A stretch of 38,788 nt of DNA from Pseudomonadales bacterium. Lineage in GTDB: Bacteria; Pseudomonadota; Gammaproteobacteria; Pseudomonadales; Azotimanducaceae. The notes beneath the pieces are model-generated. The model was not told where the DNA came from, ran no database searches, and was given only the letters and a program-made list of their open reading frames with translations. Made by a program: the position numbers and the translations under genes. Positions 20,357-34,281 of the stretch are shown here, in pieces; position 1 is the first letter of the stretch, and each line of letters begins with the position of its first letter. The DNA is taken from the NCBI GenBank assembly GCA_022827245.1, contig JAJDTI010000025.1:1-38788 (forward strand). The letters run 5' to 3'.

Positions 20357-21061
20357 ATGCAGGTCAGCCTGTACCGATACGACCCGGACCGGGACGTCAA
20401 GCCGCACATGCAGCACACGAGCGTCGACGTGCCGGAGGGCAGCGACCTGATGGTGCTCGACGTCCTCGAGATGCTGAAGGCCGAGGACCCGAGCCTGTCG
20501 TTCCGCCGTTCCTGCCGGGAAGGGGTCTGCGGTTCGGACGGCATCAACATGAACGGGAAGAACGGCCTCGCGTGCATCACGCCGCTGTCCGAGGCCGCCC
20601 CGAGGGGCAAGCTCGAGCTGCGTCCCCTGCCTGGGCTGCCCGTGATCCGCGACCTGGTGGTGGACATGACCCAGTTCTACCAGCAGTACGAGAAGGTGAA
20701 GCCGTGGCTGATCAACGACGCGGCGCCGCCCGCCCAGGAACGGCTCCAGTCGCCGGAGGACCGGGAGAAGCTCGACGGCCTGTACGAGTGCATCCTCTGC
20801 GCCTGCTGCACCACCTCCTGCCCCTCCTTCTGGTGGAACCCGGACAAGTTCGTCGGGCCGGCGGGCCTGCTGCAGGCGTACCGCTTCCTCGCCGACAGCC
20901 GGGACACGGCGACGGAGGAGCGCCTCTCGGACCTCGAGGACCCGTTCAGCGTGTTCCGCTGCCGCGGCATCATGAACTGCACCAGCGTCTGTCCGAGGGA
21001 CCTCAACCCGACCCGGGCGATCGGCAAGATCAAGGCGATGCTGGTCACGCACGGGACCTGA
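20357..21061 (+). CDS. sdhB: Succinate dehydrogenase iron-sulfur subunit
   Basis: A 234-residue electron-transfer subunit carrying the [2Fe-2S], [4Fe-4S] and [3Fe-4S] clusters between SdhA and the membrane quinone site. The N-terminal ferredoxin domain has SCREGVCGSDG and a following LAC, with Asp at the fourth position as in E. coli SdhB. The C-terminal domain has CILCACCTTSCPSFWWNP and CRGIMNCTSVCPRDLNPTRAIG. The start is ATG 20357, with AGGAGGA 3 nt upstream. The 87-bp gap to sucA (21062-21148) holds no gene; the assembly factor SdhE is not in this window. Confidence 0.97.
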   Translation: MQVSLYRYDPDRDVKPHMQHTSVDVPEGSDLMVLDVLEMLKAEDPSLSFRRSCREGVCGSDGINMNGKNGLACITPLSEAAPRGKLELRPLPGLPVIRDLVVDMTQFYQQYEKVKPWLINDAAPPAQERLQSPEDREKLDGLYECILCACCTTSCPSFWWNPDKFVGPAGLLQAYRFLADSRDTATEERLSDLEDPFSVFRCRGIMNCTSVCPRDLNPTRAIGKIKAMLVTHGT

Positions 21062-21148
21062 AGGCCGCGCGCTGCGACGCAACACGGCCCGTGCATGGCG
21101 GGTTAAGCTCGGCGGCGTGATGCGTCCCCGGGAGCGAGGCCGGCCGCG

Positions 21149-23983
21149 ATGACAGATTCCTTTCTCGACAGGATGCGCAGGAGCAGCCACCTGTCGGGGG
21201 GCAACGCCGCCTACGTCGAGGCGATCTACGAGCGCTTCCTCGAAGACCCGAACGCCATCGGCGAGGAATGGCGCAGCTACTTCGACAAGCTGCCCCGCGT
21301 CGAGGGCGTGCAGACCGGCGACGTTCCGCACGGCGCCATCATCGAGCACTTCGAGAGGCTCGGGCGCAATCGCCTGAAGGCGCGCCCGGAACGGGTCAGC
21401 ACCGCGATCAGCTCCGAACACGAGCGGCGCCAGGTGCGCGTGCTGGAGCTGATCAGCGCGTACCGGCACCGCGGCCACCGCCGCGCGCGGCTCGACCCGC
21501 TCGGCATGTGGGAACGGCGCCCCGCCCCGGAACTCGACCTCGGCTACCACCACCTGACCGATGCGGACCTCGACGTGGGGTTCCATACCGGCACCGCGCA
21601 CTTCTTCGAGGAAGGGCAGGCGCCGCTGCGCAGCATCGTGGACGCCCTGGAGCGGACCTATTGCGGACCGGTCGCCGCGGAGTACATGCACATCACCGAC
21701 GCGGAGGAGCAGTTGTGGGTGCGCCAGCGCCTGGAGAGCGTGCGCTCGAGTCCGCAGTTCGGCGCGGAGACACGGCGCGGCATCCTCGGGCGCCTGACCG
21801 CGGCCGAGGGCCTCGAGAAATACCTGCACGCGAGATACCCGGGCACGAAACGTTTCGGACTGGAAGGGGCGGAGAGCCTCATTCCCATGCTGCACGAGAT
21901 GCTGCAGCGCACGGGCTCCCACGGGGTCGTGGAGACGGTCATCGGCATGGCCCACCGCGGCCGCCTGAACGTGCTCGTGAACATCCTCGGCAAGGACCCG
22001 GGCGACCTGTTCGACGAGTTCGAGGGACGGGTCGTCGGTACCGGGATGGGCGACGTGAAGTACCACCAGGGCTTCTCGTCCAACGTGGAGACCCCGGGGG
22101 GCGAGATGCACGTCGCGCTCGCGTTCAACCCGTCCCACCTCGAGATCGTCTCGCCGGTGGTGGAGGGCTCCGTGCGGGCGCGGCAGGACCGGCGGCGCGA
22201 CTACACGGGCAGCCTCGTGGTCCCGGTCGTGATCCACGGGGACGCGGCCTTCGCGGGGCAGGGCGTGGTCATGGAGACGTTCCAGATGTCCCAGACCCGC
22301 GGCTACCACACCGGCGGCACGCTGCACGTCATCGTGAACAACCAGATCGGCTTCACGACCAACCGCGTCGACGACGCGCGCTCGACCGAGTACTGCTCGG
22401 AGGTCGCCAAAATGGTGCGCGCGCCGATCTTCCACGTGAACGCGGACGATCCCGAAGCGGTGCTGTTCGTCACGCAGCTCGCCGTCGACTACCGGATGCA
22501 GTTCCGCAAGGACGTCGTCATCGATCTCGTCTGCTACCGCCGCCGCGGTCACAACGAGACCGAGGAGCCGATGAAGACGCAGCCGCTGATGTACCACGCC
22601 ATCCACTCCCACCCGACGACGCGCACCGTCTACTCGGACCGCCTGGTGGCCGAAGGCGTCGTGACCCAGGCGGAGGTGGACGACTCGACCGAGCGCTACC
22701 GGGACGCGCTCGACTCCGGGGAGCACGTCGCCCTCAGCCTCGTGCACGAGCCGAGCGTCGAGCTGTTCGTGAACTGGAGGCCGCACCTGGGCCACGAGTG
22801 GACGACGCCCGCGGACACCCGCTTCGATCGCAACCGCCTGAAGGAACTCGCCGAGATGGCGAACCGCTCGCCGGAAGGGTTCGTGCTGCACCGCCAGGTA
22901 CAGCGCATCTTCGATGACCGGCGCAGGATGGCGGCGGGGGCCGCCCCGGTGAACTGGGGCTTCGGCGAGATGATGGCGTACGCGACGCTGCTCGACGAAG
23001 ACCATCCCGTGCGGCTGACCGGCCAGGACGTCGGAGTCGGCACGTTCTCGCACCGGCACGCGTCCGTCTACAACCAGAAGGACGGCAAGCGGCACATCCC
23101 GCTCAACCACCTGGCGGAGTGGCCGACCTTCGACATCTACGACTCGCTGCTGTCCGAGGAGGCGGTGCTGGCGTTCGAGTACGGCTACGCGACGACCACG
23201 CCCAACGCCCTCATCGTCTGGGAGGCGCAGTTCGGCGACTTCGCCAACGGCGCGCAGGTCGTGATCGACCAGTTCGTCTCGAGCGGCGAGACGAAGTGGG
23301 ACCGGCTCTGCGGCCTGGTGATGCTCCTGCCGCACGGCTACGAGGGCCAGGGACCGGAGCACTCGTCCGCGCGCCTCGAGCGCTACCTGCAACTCTGCGC
23401 GCAGCACAACATGCAGGTGTGCGTGCCGACGACCCCGGCGCAGATGTTCCACATGCTGCGGCGCCAGGTGATCCGGCCGTTGCGCAAGCCGCTCGTCGCG
23501 CTGACGCCGAAGAGCCTGCTGCGTCACAAGGAGGCAGTGTCGACCCTGGAGGACCTCTCGGACGGCAGCTTTCAGCCGGTGATCCCGGACACGGCCGTTC
23601 CCGACCCGAGCCGGGTCGACCGCCTGGTGCTGTGCAGCGGGAAGGTCTACTACGACCTCGTGGCGAAGCGTCGCGAGCTGGGTCTCGACAACGTGGCCAT
23701 CGTTCGCATCGAGCAGCTCTACCCGTTCCCGGAGCCCGAACTCGGCGCGGTCATCGCCCCCTACGTCAACCTGGAACTCGCCATCTGGTGCCAGGAAGAG
23801 CCCGCCAACCAGGGCGCGTGGTATCCCAGCCAGCATCACATGCGGCGCGTGCTGACGCGCCTCGACCAGGACCTCTACCTGACGTACGCCGGGAGGGTGG
23901 CGTTCGCCTCCCCGGCGGCGGGATACTTCGCCAAGCACATCGAGCGCCAGCAACAGCTCGTGGAAGACGCACTGCTCGGATGA
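21149..23983 (+). CDS. sucA: 2-oxoglutarate dehydrogenase E1 component
   Basis: A 944-residue ThDP-dependent E1, the usual size, which decarboxylates 2-oxoglutarate and transfers succinyl to the E2 lipoyl group. It has the N-terminal E2-binding region ([30 protein letters not shown]), [33 protein letters not shown], and the ThDP/Mg motif GDAAFAGQG...NNQIGFTT. The transketolase-like C-terminal half includes [19 protein letters not shown] and [22 protein letters not shown], ending in [21 protein letters not shown] 21149 has only a weak ribosome site; the gap from sdhB is 87 bp. The stop is 7 bp before the sucB ATG. Confidence 0.97.
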   Translation: MTDSFLDRMRRSSHLSGGNAAYVEAIYERFLEDPNAIGEEWRSYFDKLPRVEGVQTGDVPHGAIIEHFERLGRNRLKARPERVSTAISSEHERRQVRVLELISAYRHRGHRRARLDPLGMWERRPAPELDLGYHHLTDADLDVGFHTGTAHFFEEGQAPLRSIVDALERTYCGPVAAEYMHITDAEEQLWVRQRLESVRSSPQFGAETRRGILGRLTAAEGLEKYLHARYPGTKRFGLEGAESLIPMLHEMLQRTGSHGVVETVIGMAHRGRLNVLVNILGKDPGDLFDEFEGRVVGTGMGDVKYHQGFSSNVETPGGEMHVALAFNPSHLEIVSPVVEGSVRARQDRRRDYTGSLVVPVVIHGDAAFAGQGVVMETFQMSQTRGYHTGGTLHVIVNNQIGFTTNRVDDARSTEYCSEVAKMVRAPIFHVNADDPEAVLFVTQLAVDYRMQFRKDVVIDLVCYRRRGHNETEEPMKTQPLMYHAIHSHPTTRTVYSDRLVAEGVVTQAEVDDSTERYRDALDSGEHVALSLVHEPSVELFVNWRPHLGHEWTTPADTRFDRNRLKELAEMANRSPEGFVLHRQVQRIFDDRRRMAAGAAPVNWGFGEMMAYATLLDEDHPVRLTGQDVGVGTFSHRHASVYNQKDGKRHIPLNHLAEWPTFDIYDSLLSEEAVLAFEYGYATTTPNALIVWEAQFGDFANGAQVVIDQFVSSGETKWDRLCGLVMLLPHGYEGQGPEHSSARLERYLQLCAQHNMQVCVPTTPAQMFHMLRRQVIRPLRKPLVALTPKSLLRHKEAVSTLEDLSDGSFQPVIPDTAVPDPSRVDRLVLCSGKVYYDLVAKRRELGLDNVAIVRIEQLYPFPEPELGAVIAPYVNLELAIWCQEEPANQGAWYPSQHHMRRVLTRLDQDLYLTYAGRVAFASPAAGYFAKHIERQQQLVEDALLG

Positions 23984-23990
23984 CCCCGTG

Positions 23991-26664
<2,674 letters not shown>

Positions 26665-26745
26665 TTCCGGGGAAGGGGTAACGGGTCGAGTCGTGACAAC
26701 GGGCCTTGGGTGTGCCCGCGCCGCGTCCCGCACTGAGGAGAACGC

Positions 26746-27911
<1,166 letters not shown>

Positions 27912-27915
<4 letters not shown>

Positions 27916-28784
27916 GCGTTCTCGTCGACCGGGACACCCGCGTGCTGGTGCAGGGTTTCACCGGCTCCCAGGGCACGCTCCACTCGGAGCAGGCGATCGC
28001 CTACGGGACGCGCGTGGTCGGGGGGGTTACGCCCGGCAAGGGCGGCGCCAGCCATCTCGGGCTGCCGGTGTTCGACACCGTCCGGCAGGCGGTCGCGGAG
28101 ACCGGCGCCACCGCGTCGGTGATCTACGTGCCGGCGCCGTTCTGCAAGGACTCTATCCTCGAGGCCCTCGACGCCGGCATCGAGCTGATCGTCTGCATCA
28201 CGGAGGGGATCCCGACCCTCGACATGCTCGCGGTCAAGGCGCGGCTCGACCTCACGGACGCACGGCTCATCGGCCCCAACTGTCCCGGCGTCATCACCCC
28301 GGGCGCCTGCAAGATCGGCATCATGCCCGCCGACATCCATCTCCCGGGGCGGGTAGGAGTGGTATCGCGTTCCGGCACGCTGACCTACGAGGCCGTCCAG
28401 CAGACGACGGACCAGGGGTTCGGACAGTCGACCTGCGTGGGCATTGGCGGCGACCCGATTCCGGGCAGCCAGTTCATCGACATCCTCGAGCTGTTCGAGG
28501 GGGACCCGGACACCGAGGCCATCGTCATGGTGGGCGAGATCGGGGGCACCGCCGAGGAAGAGGCCGCGGCGTACATCGCCGAACACGTGTCCAAACCGGT
28601 CGTCGCCTACATCGCCGGGGTGACGGCGCCGCCCGGAAAACGCATGGGCCACGCGGGGGCCATCATCGCCGGCGGGCGGGGCACGGCGGACGAGAAGTTC
28701 GCCGCGCTCGAGGAGGCGGGCGTGCGTACCGTACGCAGCCTGGCCGAGATCGGGGACGCCTTGGCGGAGGTGACGGGTTGGTAG
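27912..28784 (+). CDS. sucD: Succinyl-CoA synthetase alpha subunit
   Basis: A 290-residue alpha subunit, of normal length. It binds CoA through the N-terminal Rossmann domain ([36 protein letters not shown]) and carries the phosphorylated His247 in [28 protein letters not shown] and [11 protein letters not shown] are also intact. It overlaps sucC by 4 bp (ATGA), so stoichiometric translation is expected. It closes the TCA operon; a gene for a secreted protein of unknown function follows 38 bp later, and no terminator hairpin was seen between them. Confidence 0.97.
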
Positions 28785-28822
28785 GACGTGTTGTGAGGCA
28801 TCGGAAACCCGGAGGTCATGCC

Positions 28823-29338
28823 ATGCGAGTTGCAGCAGCCATTGGTCTCTTGGCGATCCTTTGGTCCACGTCGGCGTCGTCCTCCCAGCGAGAGTTTCCG
28901 TCGGCTTTCCAGCCTCTTCCGGAGATGAGCCCGGAGGCGCCTCAGTGGGGTGAGCGTTTCGCGCGGGAGATGCCGGCGCTGGAGCCTCCGTACTACGGCG
29001 TGAATCTGGTGGATGTCCGCCGGGAGCACTACGACGCGATCTTCCGGAACATCGAACTGCAGGTGCAGGGCGCCGCCGAGCTTTTCGGTGGACAACTGCA
29101 TTTCTACTCCGTGACGGACTACGGCGAGATTCGTCGCGTGATCTTTGTCATCTACTTCGAGACCTTCCCTGACTCGCTGGCAGGACTGGTCCCGGATCAA
29201 GCCAACGCCGGGACCGAGTTTCCCGACATCTGGTCGGGGTCCGACCTCTGGTTGGATTTCGCACGCCTGGCGGAGGGCTACACGTGGTGGGTCACCGCGG
29301 CGCTGCCCGCGAACGAGACCCCGCGGGTCTCACGATAG
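28823..29338 (+). CDS. Secreted protein of unknown function
   Basis: A 171-residue protein that I do not recognise. ATG 28823 is supported by GGAGG 7 nt upstream and by the signal peptide it creates (MRVAAAIGLLAILWSTSASS). The mature part begins QREFPSAFQPLPEM and contains PPYYGVNLVDVRREHYDAIF, a mixed alpha/beta-looking centre (AELFGGQLHFYSVTDYGEIR, RVIFVIYFETF) and several Trp near the end. No cysteines or lipobox are seen in the mature region, so it is probably periplasmic. It trails sucD by 38 bp and may be read with the operon. The third-position GC bias appears a little weaker than in the flanking genes, which could hint at later arrival. Confidence 0.65.
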   Translation: MRVAAAIGLLAILWSTSASSSQREFPSAFQPLPEMSPEAPQWGERFAREMPALEPPYYGVNLVDVRREHYDAIFRNIELQVQGAAELFGGQLHFYSVTDYGEIRRVIFVIYFETFPDSLAGLVPDQANAGTEFPDIWSGSDLWLDFARLAEGYTWWVTAALPANETPRVSR

Positions 29339-29412
29339 CCAGCCCTTCCGGCGCGGTCTCCCGCCCTTGCCGATTTCGCCGAGTGCGATGAGCACCCGGA
29401 AGTCGTGGCCGC

Positions 29413-29442
29413 CTTGAAACGGGACGCGGCCGGCACAATCTA
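29413..29442 (+). promoter_or_regulatory. Sigma-32 (RpoH) heat-shock promoter for htpG
   Basis: CTTGAAA (29413-29419) is a full match to the RpoH -35 consensus. A 14-nt spacer is followed by CACAATCTA (29434-29442), matching CCCCATNTA at all but two of its fixed positions. The predicted start lies about 30 nt before htpG ATG 29480. Apart from this, the 29339-29479 gap holds nothing that I can name. Confidence 0.7.
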
Positions 29443-29479
29443 ACGGGCGTTGACGGCCCCGGGACAGACCCACAGCGAC

Positions 29480-31351
29480 ATGACCGCCGAAACCCTCGGC
29501 TTCCAGACGGAAGCCCGGCAACTGCTGCACCTGATGGTGCACTCCCTGTACTCGAACCGCGAGATCTTCCTGCGGGAACTCATCTCGAACGCGTCGGACG
29601 CCATCGACCGGCTGCGCTTCGCGGCGCTGTCGGACGACGGCCTGCTGGCCGGCGATCCGGAGCTCCGCATCCGCATCGCCTTCGACGCCGACGAGAAGAC
29701 GCTGACGGTGGCGGACAACGGCATCGGCATGACCCGCGAGGAGGTCGTCGAGAACCTCGGCACGATCGCGCGTTCGGGGACGGCGGAGTTCTTCGGGTCG
29801 CTCACCGGGGACCAGCAGAAGGACGCGCAGCTCATCGGGCAGTTCGGGGTCGGCTTCTACAGCGCGTTCATGGTCGCGGACGAAGTGACCGTGCTGACCC
29901 GCAAGGCGGGCACGGAGACGGGTACCCGCTGGACCTCGAGCGGCGAGGACGAGTTCACCGTGGAGGAGGCGGAGGCCGACCGGGGCACGTCCGTCGTGCT
30001 GAAGCTCAAGAGCGACGCCCACGAGTTCGCCGAGGCGTTCCGGCTGCGCAACGTCGTGCGCAAGTACTCCGACCACATCGCCGTGCCGGTGGTGATGGCG
30101 GGCGAGGCCGGGGACGGCGAGGACGGCGACGACGACGCGGCCCCGGACAGGGCCCCGGAGGACGAGACCGTCAACGCCGCGACCGCCCTGTGGACCCGTT
30201 CGCGCAGCGAGGTCGGCGACGACGAGTACCGGGAGTTCTACAAGCACGTCTCCCACGACTACGAGGACCCGCTCGCCTGGAGCCACAACCGGGTCGAGGG
30301 CAAGCTCGAGTACACGAGCCTCCTGTTCGTGCCGCGCCGCGCGCCGTTCGACCTGTGGAACCGCGAGTCTCCGCGGGGGCTCAAGCTCTACGTGCAGCGC
30401 GTGTTCATCATGGACGAGGCGGAGCAGTTCCTGCCCCTGTACCTGCGCTTCGTGCGCGGCATCGTCGACAGCAGCGACCTGCCGCTCAACGTTTCCCGCG
30501 AGATCCTGCAGGAGGACGCCTCGGTCCGGACGATCCGCAGCGCGCTCGCGAAACGCGTCCTCGACGTGCTGGCGAAGCTCGAGGGCGACGACTACGCGAC
30601 GTTCTGGGACGAGTTCGGCCAGGTGCTGAAGGAGGGCGTCGCCGAGGACTTCACGAACCGCGAGGCGGTCATGAAGCTGCTGCGCTTCACCACTACTGCC
30701 GACGACGAGAGCGCCCAGCGCGTGTCGCTCACGGACTACGTCGGCCGCATGCAGGACGACCAGAAGAGCATCTACTACCTTGTTGCCGACAGCCTCGCCG
30801 CCGCCCGCCAGAGTCCGCACCTCGAGGTGTTCCGCCAGCGGAACATCGAGGTCCTGCTGCTGTCGGACCGCATCGACGAGTGGTTCATGTCCTTCGTGCA
30901 GGAGTTCGACGGGAAGCCCCTCGCGGACGTCTCGCGTGGCGACCTCGACCTGCCCGGGGGCGTCCCCGAGGACGAACCGGACGCGGACGACGCGTTCTGC
31001 AAGCGCATCGCGGACGTGCTCGAGGACCGCGTCGAGAGCGTGCGGCGTTCGGTGCGCCTGACGGACTCGCCGGCCTGCCTCGTGCTCGGCGAGGGCGACG
31101 TGGGGGCGCAGATGCGGCGCATCATGGAAGCGACAGGCCAGCAGCTTCCGGAGACCAAGCCCCACTTCGAGATCAATCCCGGGCATCCCCTGGTCGAGAA
31201 GCTCGAAGGCGAGGCCGACGGAGACCGCTTCGCGGACCTCGTCAGGGTGCTGTTCGACCAGGCGAGCCTGGCGGAGGGCCAGCCGCTCGGCGATCCGGGA
31301 GACTACGTGCGCCGGGTCAATCGGCTGCTGCTGGAACTGGCCGCGACGTAA
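29480..31351 (+). CDS. htpG: Chaperone HtpG (bacterial Hsp90)
   Basis: A 623-residue cytosolic Hsp90. The GHKL ATPase domain has [22 protein letters not shown] and [15 protein letters not shown]. The middle domain has [43 protein letters not shown] and the catalytic-loop [10 protein letters not shown]. The C-terminal dimerisation domain ends NPGHPLV...[15 protein letters not shown] 29480 begins the family-typical [19 protein letters not shown]. An acidic linker ([19 protein letters not shown]) joins the N and middle domains and is somewhat more acidic than usual. The sigma-32 promoter upstream agrees with heat-shock control. Confidence 0.97.
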   Translation: MTAETLGFQTEARQLLHLMVHSLYSNREIFLRELISNASDAIDRLRFAALSDDGLLAGDPELRIRIAFDADEKTLTVADNGIGMTREEVVENLGTIARSGTAEFFGSLTGDQQKDAQLIGQFGVGFYSAFMVADEVTVLTRKAGTETGTRWTSSGEDEFTVEEAEADRGTSVVLKLKSDAHEFAEAFRLRNVVRKYSDHIAVPVVMAGEAGDGEDGDDDAAPDRAPEDETVNAATALWTRSRSEVGDDEYREFYKHVSHDYEDPLAWSHNRVEGKLEYTSLLFVPRRAPFDLWNRESPRGLKLYVQRVFIMDEAEQFLPLYLRFVRGIVDSSDLPLNVSREILQEDASVRTIRSALAKRVLDVLAKLEGDDYATFWDEFGQVLKEGVAEDFTNREAVMKLLRFTTTADDESAQRVSLTDYVGRMQDDQKSIYYLVADSLAAARQSPHLEVFRQRNIEVLLLSDRIDEWFMSFVQEFDGKPLADVSRGDLDLPGGVPEDEPDADDAFCKRIADVLEDRVESVRRSVRLTDSPACLVLGEGDVGAQMRRIMEATGQQLPETKPHFEINPGHPLVEKLEGEADGDRFADLVRVLFDQASLAEGQPLGDPGDYVRRVNRLLLELAAT

Positions 31352-31360
31352 CCCGGGACC

Positions 31361-31375
31361 GGCCCGCTACGGGCC
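31361..31375 (+). terminator. GC-rich hairpin after htpG
   Basis: GGCCCG (31361-31366), loop CTA and CGGGCC (31370-31375) lie 9 bp after the htpG stop. There is no T-tract, so it is a weak terminator candidate. A TTGAAC...TACCAT/CATACC cluster at 31388-31417 after it may be the gpsA promoter, but the spacing is imperfect. Confidence 0.3.
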
Positions 31376-31442
31376 CCGCCGCGTGGCTTGAACCAGGAGA
31401 TCGTTTGCTACCATACCTCGCCCACGCACGGGGGAGGGCCGC

Positions 31443-32465
31443 GTGAAGGTAGCCATCGTCGGCGCCGGCAACTTCGGCACCGCCATCGCGAACATTGTCG
31501 CGAAGAACGGCTTTCCGGCCTACCTGTGGATGCGCGATCCCGCCCAGCTCGCGGACATGCGTGCGCATCGCGAGAACCGGCGCTACCTGAAGGGACATGC
31601 CCTCGACGACAACGTGGTCCCGAGCGGCGACCTCGCGGAGTCCGTGGGCGCGTCGGACGTCCTCTTCGTGACGGTCCCGAGCGCCTCTTTCCGACAGGTG
31701 ACGCGGGACGTCGCGGCCCACGCGAAGCCGGGCGCGTTCGCGGTCAGCGGCACCAAGGGCGTGGAGTCCGACGGGTTCCGCCTTATGAGCCAGATCCTGG
31801 ACGAGCTGCTGCCCGAGTGCGGGACCGGCGTGATCAGCGGGCCGAACCTGGCGGAGGAGATCGCCGGCGCCCACTTCACCGGTACCGTGGTGGCGAGCCG
31901 CTCCGCGGACCTGCGATCGGCCGTGCAGCGCGTGCTCGCGAGCCCGACGCTGCGGGTCTATTCCAGCGACGATGTCTACGGCGTCGAACTCGGGGGCGCG
32001 TTGAAGAACGTCTACGCGATCATCTGCGGCATGGCGGCGGCGCTCGAGGTCGGCCAGAACACCGTGGCCATGCTGATCACCCGCAGCCTGGCGGAGATGA
32101 GCCGCTTCGCGGTGTCCCTCGGCGCCAATCCCTTCACTTTCCTGGGCCTCGCGGGGGTGGGGGATCTCATGGTGACATGTACGTCCCCCCTCAGCCGCAA
32201 CTTCCAGCTCGGCTTCCAGGTCGGCAAGGGCAGCACGCTGGAAGAGGCCATGGAGCAGCTCGGCAGGCTCGCGGAAGGGGTCAACACCCTGCGGGTGATC
32301 CGGGCCAAGACCACGGAACTCGGGGTGTACATGCCCCTGGTCGAGGGGTTGCACCGGGTGTTGTACGAGGGCTACGGGATCGGACAGGTGGTGAACGACC
32401 TGATGACCAGCGAGCAGATGGTGGACGTCGAGTTCGCGAGCCCCGAAACCTGGAGTACGGCATAG
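31443..32465 (+). CDS. gpsA: Glycerol-3-phosphate dehydrogenase [NAD(P)+]
   Basis: A 340-residue soluble enzyme that reduces dihydroxyacetone phosphate to sn-glycerol 3-phosphate for phospholipid synthesis. The Rossmann motif is VAIVGAGNFGTAIA at the N terminus. Others are VLFVTVPSASFR, SGTKGVESDG, GVISGPNLAEEIA, the catalytic Lys in ELGGALKNVYAI, GLAGVGDLMVTCTSPLSRN and a C-terminal MPLVEGLHRVLYEG. The start is GTG 31443, with GGGAGGG 4 nt upstream. The stop region overlaps a possible GTG start (32465) of the DUF4892 gene, so the two are closely coupled. Confidence 0.96.
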   Translation: MKVAIVGAGNFGTAIANIVAKNGFPAYLWMRDPAQLADMRAHRENRRYLKGHALDDNVVPSGDLAESVGASDVLFVTVPSASFRQVTRDVAAHAKPGAFAVSGTKGVESDGFRLMSQILDELLPECGTGVISGPNLAEEIAGAHFTGTVVASRSADLRSAVQRVLASPTLRVYSSDDVYGVELGGALKNVYAIICGMAAALEVGQNTVAMLITRSLAEMSRFAVSLGANPFTFLGLAGVGDLMVTCTSPLSRNFQLGFQVGKGSTLEEAMEQLGRLAEGVNTLRVIRAKTTELGVYMPLVEGLHRVLYEGYGIGQVVNDLMTSEQMVDVEFASPETWSTA

Positions 32466-32485
32466 TGTTGCGCGACACGACAGTC

Positions 32486-33409
32486 ATGTCCCGGACGCTT
32501 GCCGCGGCTGCGCGCGGGGCGGGGCTTGTAGCGCTCGGCCTTGCGTCCCACGCCGCCGAGGACGTGTCCGGCTCCGCCGACCCGTCCGCCGTCGAGCGGT
32601 TCCCGCGGTCCTGGATCGTCGAGTACACCGAGCCCGGCGCACCCGAACCCTACGAGTTCATTACGGCGCCGGTGGACAGGATCAAGCGCGACGTCCGGGT
32701 GGAGGCGGTCCGGGTGGAGGGACCGCTCACTCGCGTGACCTACCGGATTCCGGATGGGGAGCGGCTGGACGACGTGATCGCGCATTACGAGACGCGCATC
32801 GCCGCGATCAGCCCCGGGATCGTGTTCTCGTGCCGGGGGCCGGACTGCGGACGCAGCACGATCTGGGCGAACCAGATCTTCGGGGTGGCGGAACTCGCCG
32901 CCCCGAACCGCAACCAGTTCTATCTCGCCGCTCCGGTCCGGGTGGACGGGCAGGGGCAACTCGTCGCGTTCTATGCGGTGCAGCGCGGGAACCGCCGCGT
33001 GTACGCACATCTCGACATCGTGGTCCCGCAGGGCCCGACCCCGTTCGACGCCACCCTCACGCTCGCGGGCGCTCTCGAGCGCACCGGTTTCGTCGTGGTC
33101 GAGGGCGTTGAGCCGGATGCCGCGGGGAACCTGTCCGCGGAGGCGCTCACGGCGCTCGACGACCTGGCCGGGGGGCTCGGGGAGCTTGCTGGGGAGACCT
33201 TTCACGTCGTCTGCCACGTGTACGGGCCCCGGTCCGTCGATGCGCTCACGGGCGCGGCGCAACGCTGCGCGACGGCGGCCGCGCGCAGGCTCGAGGAGGC
33301 GGCCGGCGTGACCGCGGTGGCCCACGGCCTCGGCCCGATCGCTCCCGGCGGCGCCGGCGCCGCATCCCGCGTCGAGGTGGTCCTGCCGAACCGCCTGGCG
33401 AGTGACTGA
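32486..33409 (+). CDS. DUF4892 domain-containing exported protein with a degenerate OmpA-like C terminus
   Basis: A protein of 307 residues from ATG 32486; a GTG at 32465 in the same frame would add seven. A signal peptide is visible (RTLAAAARGAGLVALGLASHAAE). The N-terminal half has the DUF4892 pattern DVSGSADPSAVERFPRSWIVEY, VEGPLTRVTYRIPDG and FSCRGPDCGRS with a Cys pair. The C-terminal third (HVVCHVYGPRSVDAL, RCATAAARRLEEAAGVTAVAHGLG, SRVEVVLP) follows the spacing of an OmpA peptidoglycan-binding domain, but the GHTD and NRR residues that bind diaminopimelate are lost. A periplasmic or outer-membrane location is inferred and the role is unknown. It overlaps prmB by 8 bp. Confidence 0.8.
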   Translation: MSRTLAAAARGAGLVALGLASHAAEDVSGSADPSAVERFPRSWIVEYTEPGAPEPYEFITAPVDRIKRDVRVEAVRVEGPLTRVTYRIPDGERLDDVIAHYETRIAAISPGIVFSCRGPDCGRSTIWANQIFGVAELAAPNRNQFYLAAPVRVDGQGQLVAFYAVQRGNRRVYAHLDIVVPQGPTPFDATLTLAGALERTGFVVVEGVEPDAAGNLSAEALTALDDLAGGLGELAGETFHVVCHVYGPRSVDALTGAAQRCATAAARRLEEAAGVTAVAHGLGPIAPGGAGAASRVEVVLPNRLASD

Positions 33410-34262
33410 TCCGCGCGACCTCGCGCGGGCGTTCGCCGACGCCCTCGAAGCGGCGGACATCGCCTTCGGACACGGCGCGGCGGACGCCCGGGCCGAGGCG
33501 GAGCACCTGGTCCTCGGCTACCGGGACGCACACGGCTGGAGTCCCGCGGCGCCGGACGCACTGCGCGCGCTCCTCGAACGCCGCATCCGGGAGCGCGTTC
33601 CGGTCGCCCACCTCACCGGTCGCGCCTGGTTCGCCGAGCGCTGGTTCGTCGTCTCGCCGGGAGTGATGATTCCCCGTTCCCCGGTGCAGGAACTCATCCT
33701 CGACCGCTTCCGGCCATGGTTGCGCCGCCCGCCCGATCGAATCCTGGACCTCTGCTGCGGCTGCGGGGCGCTGGGGATCGCCGCGGCCCTGGAGTTCCCC
33801 GAGGCCTCGCTGACGTTGGTCGACGTGGACCCCGCCGCCGTCGCGTGCACGGGGACGAACGTTGCGCGTTTCGGTCTCGAAGCCCGCGCGGAAGTCCGGT
33901 CCTCGGACCTGTTCGAGGCGCTCGACGGGCCCCGCTTCGACCTCGTGATCGCCAATCCGCCGTACGTTCCCGCAGCCGAGATCGCCCACCTGCCTCCGGA
34001 GTACGGTAGCGAACCTGCGGGAGGCCTGGCGGCAGGCCCGGACGGCCTCGCGTGCTGGCGCCGCGTTCTCGGGGGCCTCGGGGCGTGGCTCGAGCCCCAG
34101 GGACTGCTGGCGGGAGAAGTGGGAGGCACGGCCGCCACGCTCGCCGAAGCCTTCTCCGAATTGCCGTTCGCCTGGCCGGAGCTCGTCAACGCCCCGCGCC
34201 TCGCCAACGGCGACTTCGGGGTTTTCGTGCTCGACGGCGACTGCTTGTCAACGCCCCGCTGA
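33402..34262 (+). CDS. prmB: Ribosomal protein uL3 N5-glutamine methyltransferase
   Basis: A 286-residue SAM-dependent methyltransferase that modifies a glutamine of ribosomal protein L3. An N-terminal helical domain is followed by [16 protein letters not shown], whose RSP form separates PrmB from PrmC/HemK. The SAM motif is [17 protein letters not shown] and the glutamine-binding motif is [10 protein letters not shown] (near residue 184). A PrmB-type C terminus follows ([20 protein letters not shown]). It starts at GTG 33402 inside the end of the DUF4892 gene (8-bp overlap). The aroC gene lies 19 bp downstream, the order seen in Pseudomonas and enterobacteria. Confidence 0.94.
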   Translation: MTDPRDLARAFADALEAADIAFGHGAADARAEAEHLVLGYRDAHGWSPAAPDALRALLERRIRERVPVAHLTGRAWFAERWFVVSPGVMIPRSPVQELILDRFRPWLRRPPDRILDLCCGCGALGIAAALEFPEASLTLVDVDPAAVACTGTNVARFGLEARAEVRSSDLFEALDGPRFDLVIANPPYVPAAEIAHLPPEYGSEPAGGLAAGPDGLACWRRVLGGLGAWLEPQGLLAGEVGGTAATLAEAFSELPFAWPELVNAPRLANGDFGVFVLDGDCLSTPR

Positions 34263-34281
34263 CTTCCGATACTGCCTCGCC

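Noticed and set aside
31388-31417. Promoter for gpsA (TTGAAC...TACCAT or CATACC)
   Set aside because: Spacers of 15 or 18 nt with poor -10 matches; not strong enough to list as a feature.
32463-32482. TAGTGTTGCGCGACACGACA resembling the 12264-12293 stem
   Set aside because: Only partial similarity and a 4-bp stem; probably coincidence at the gpsA stop.
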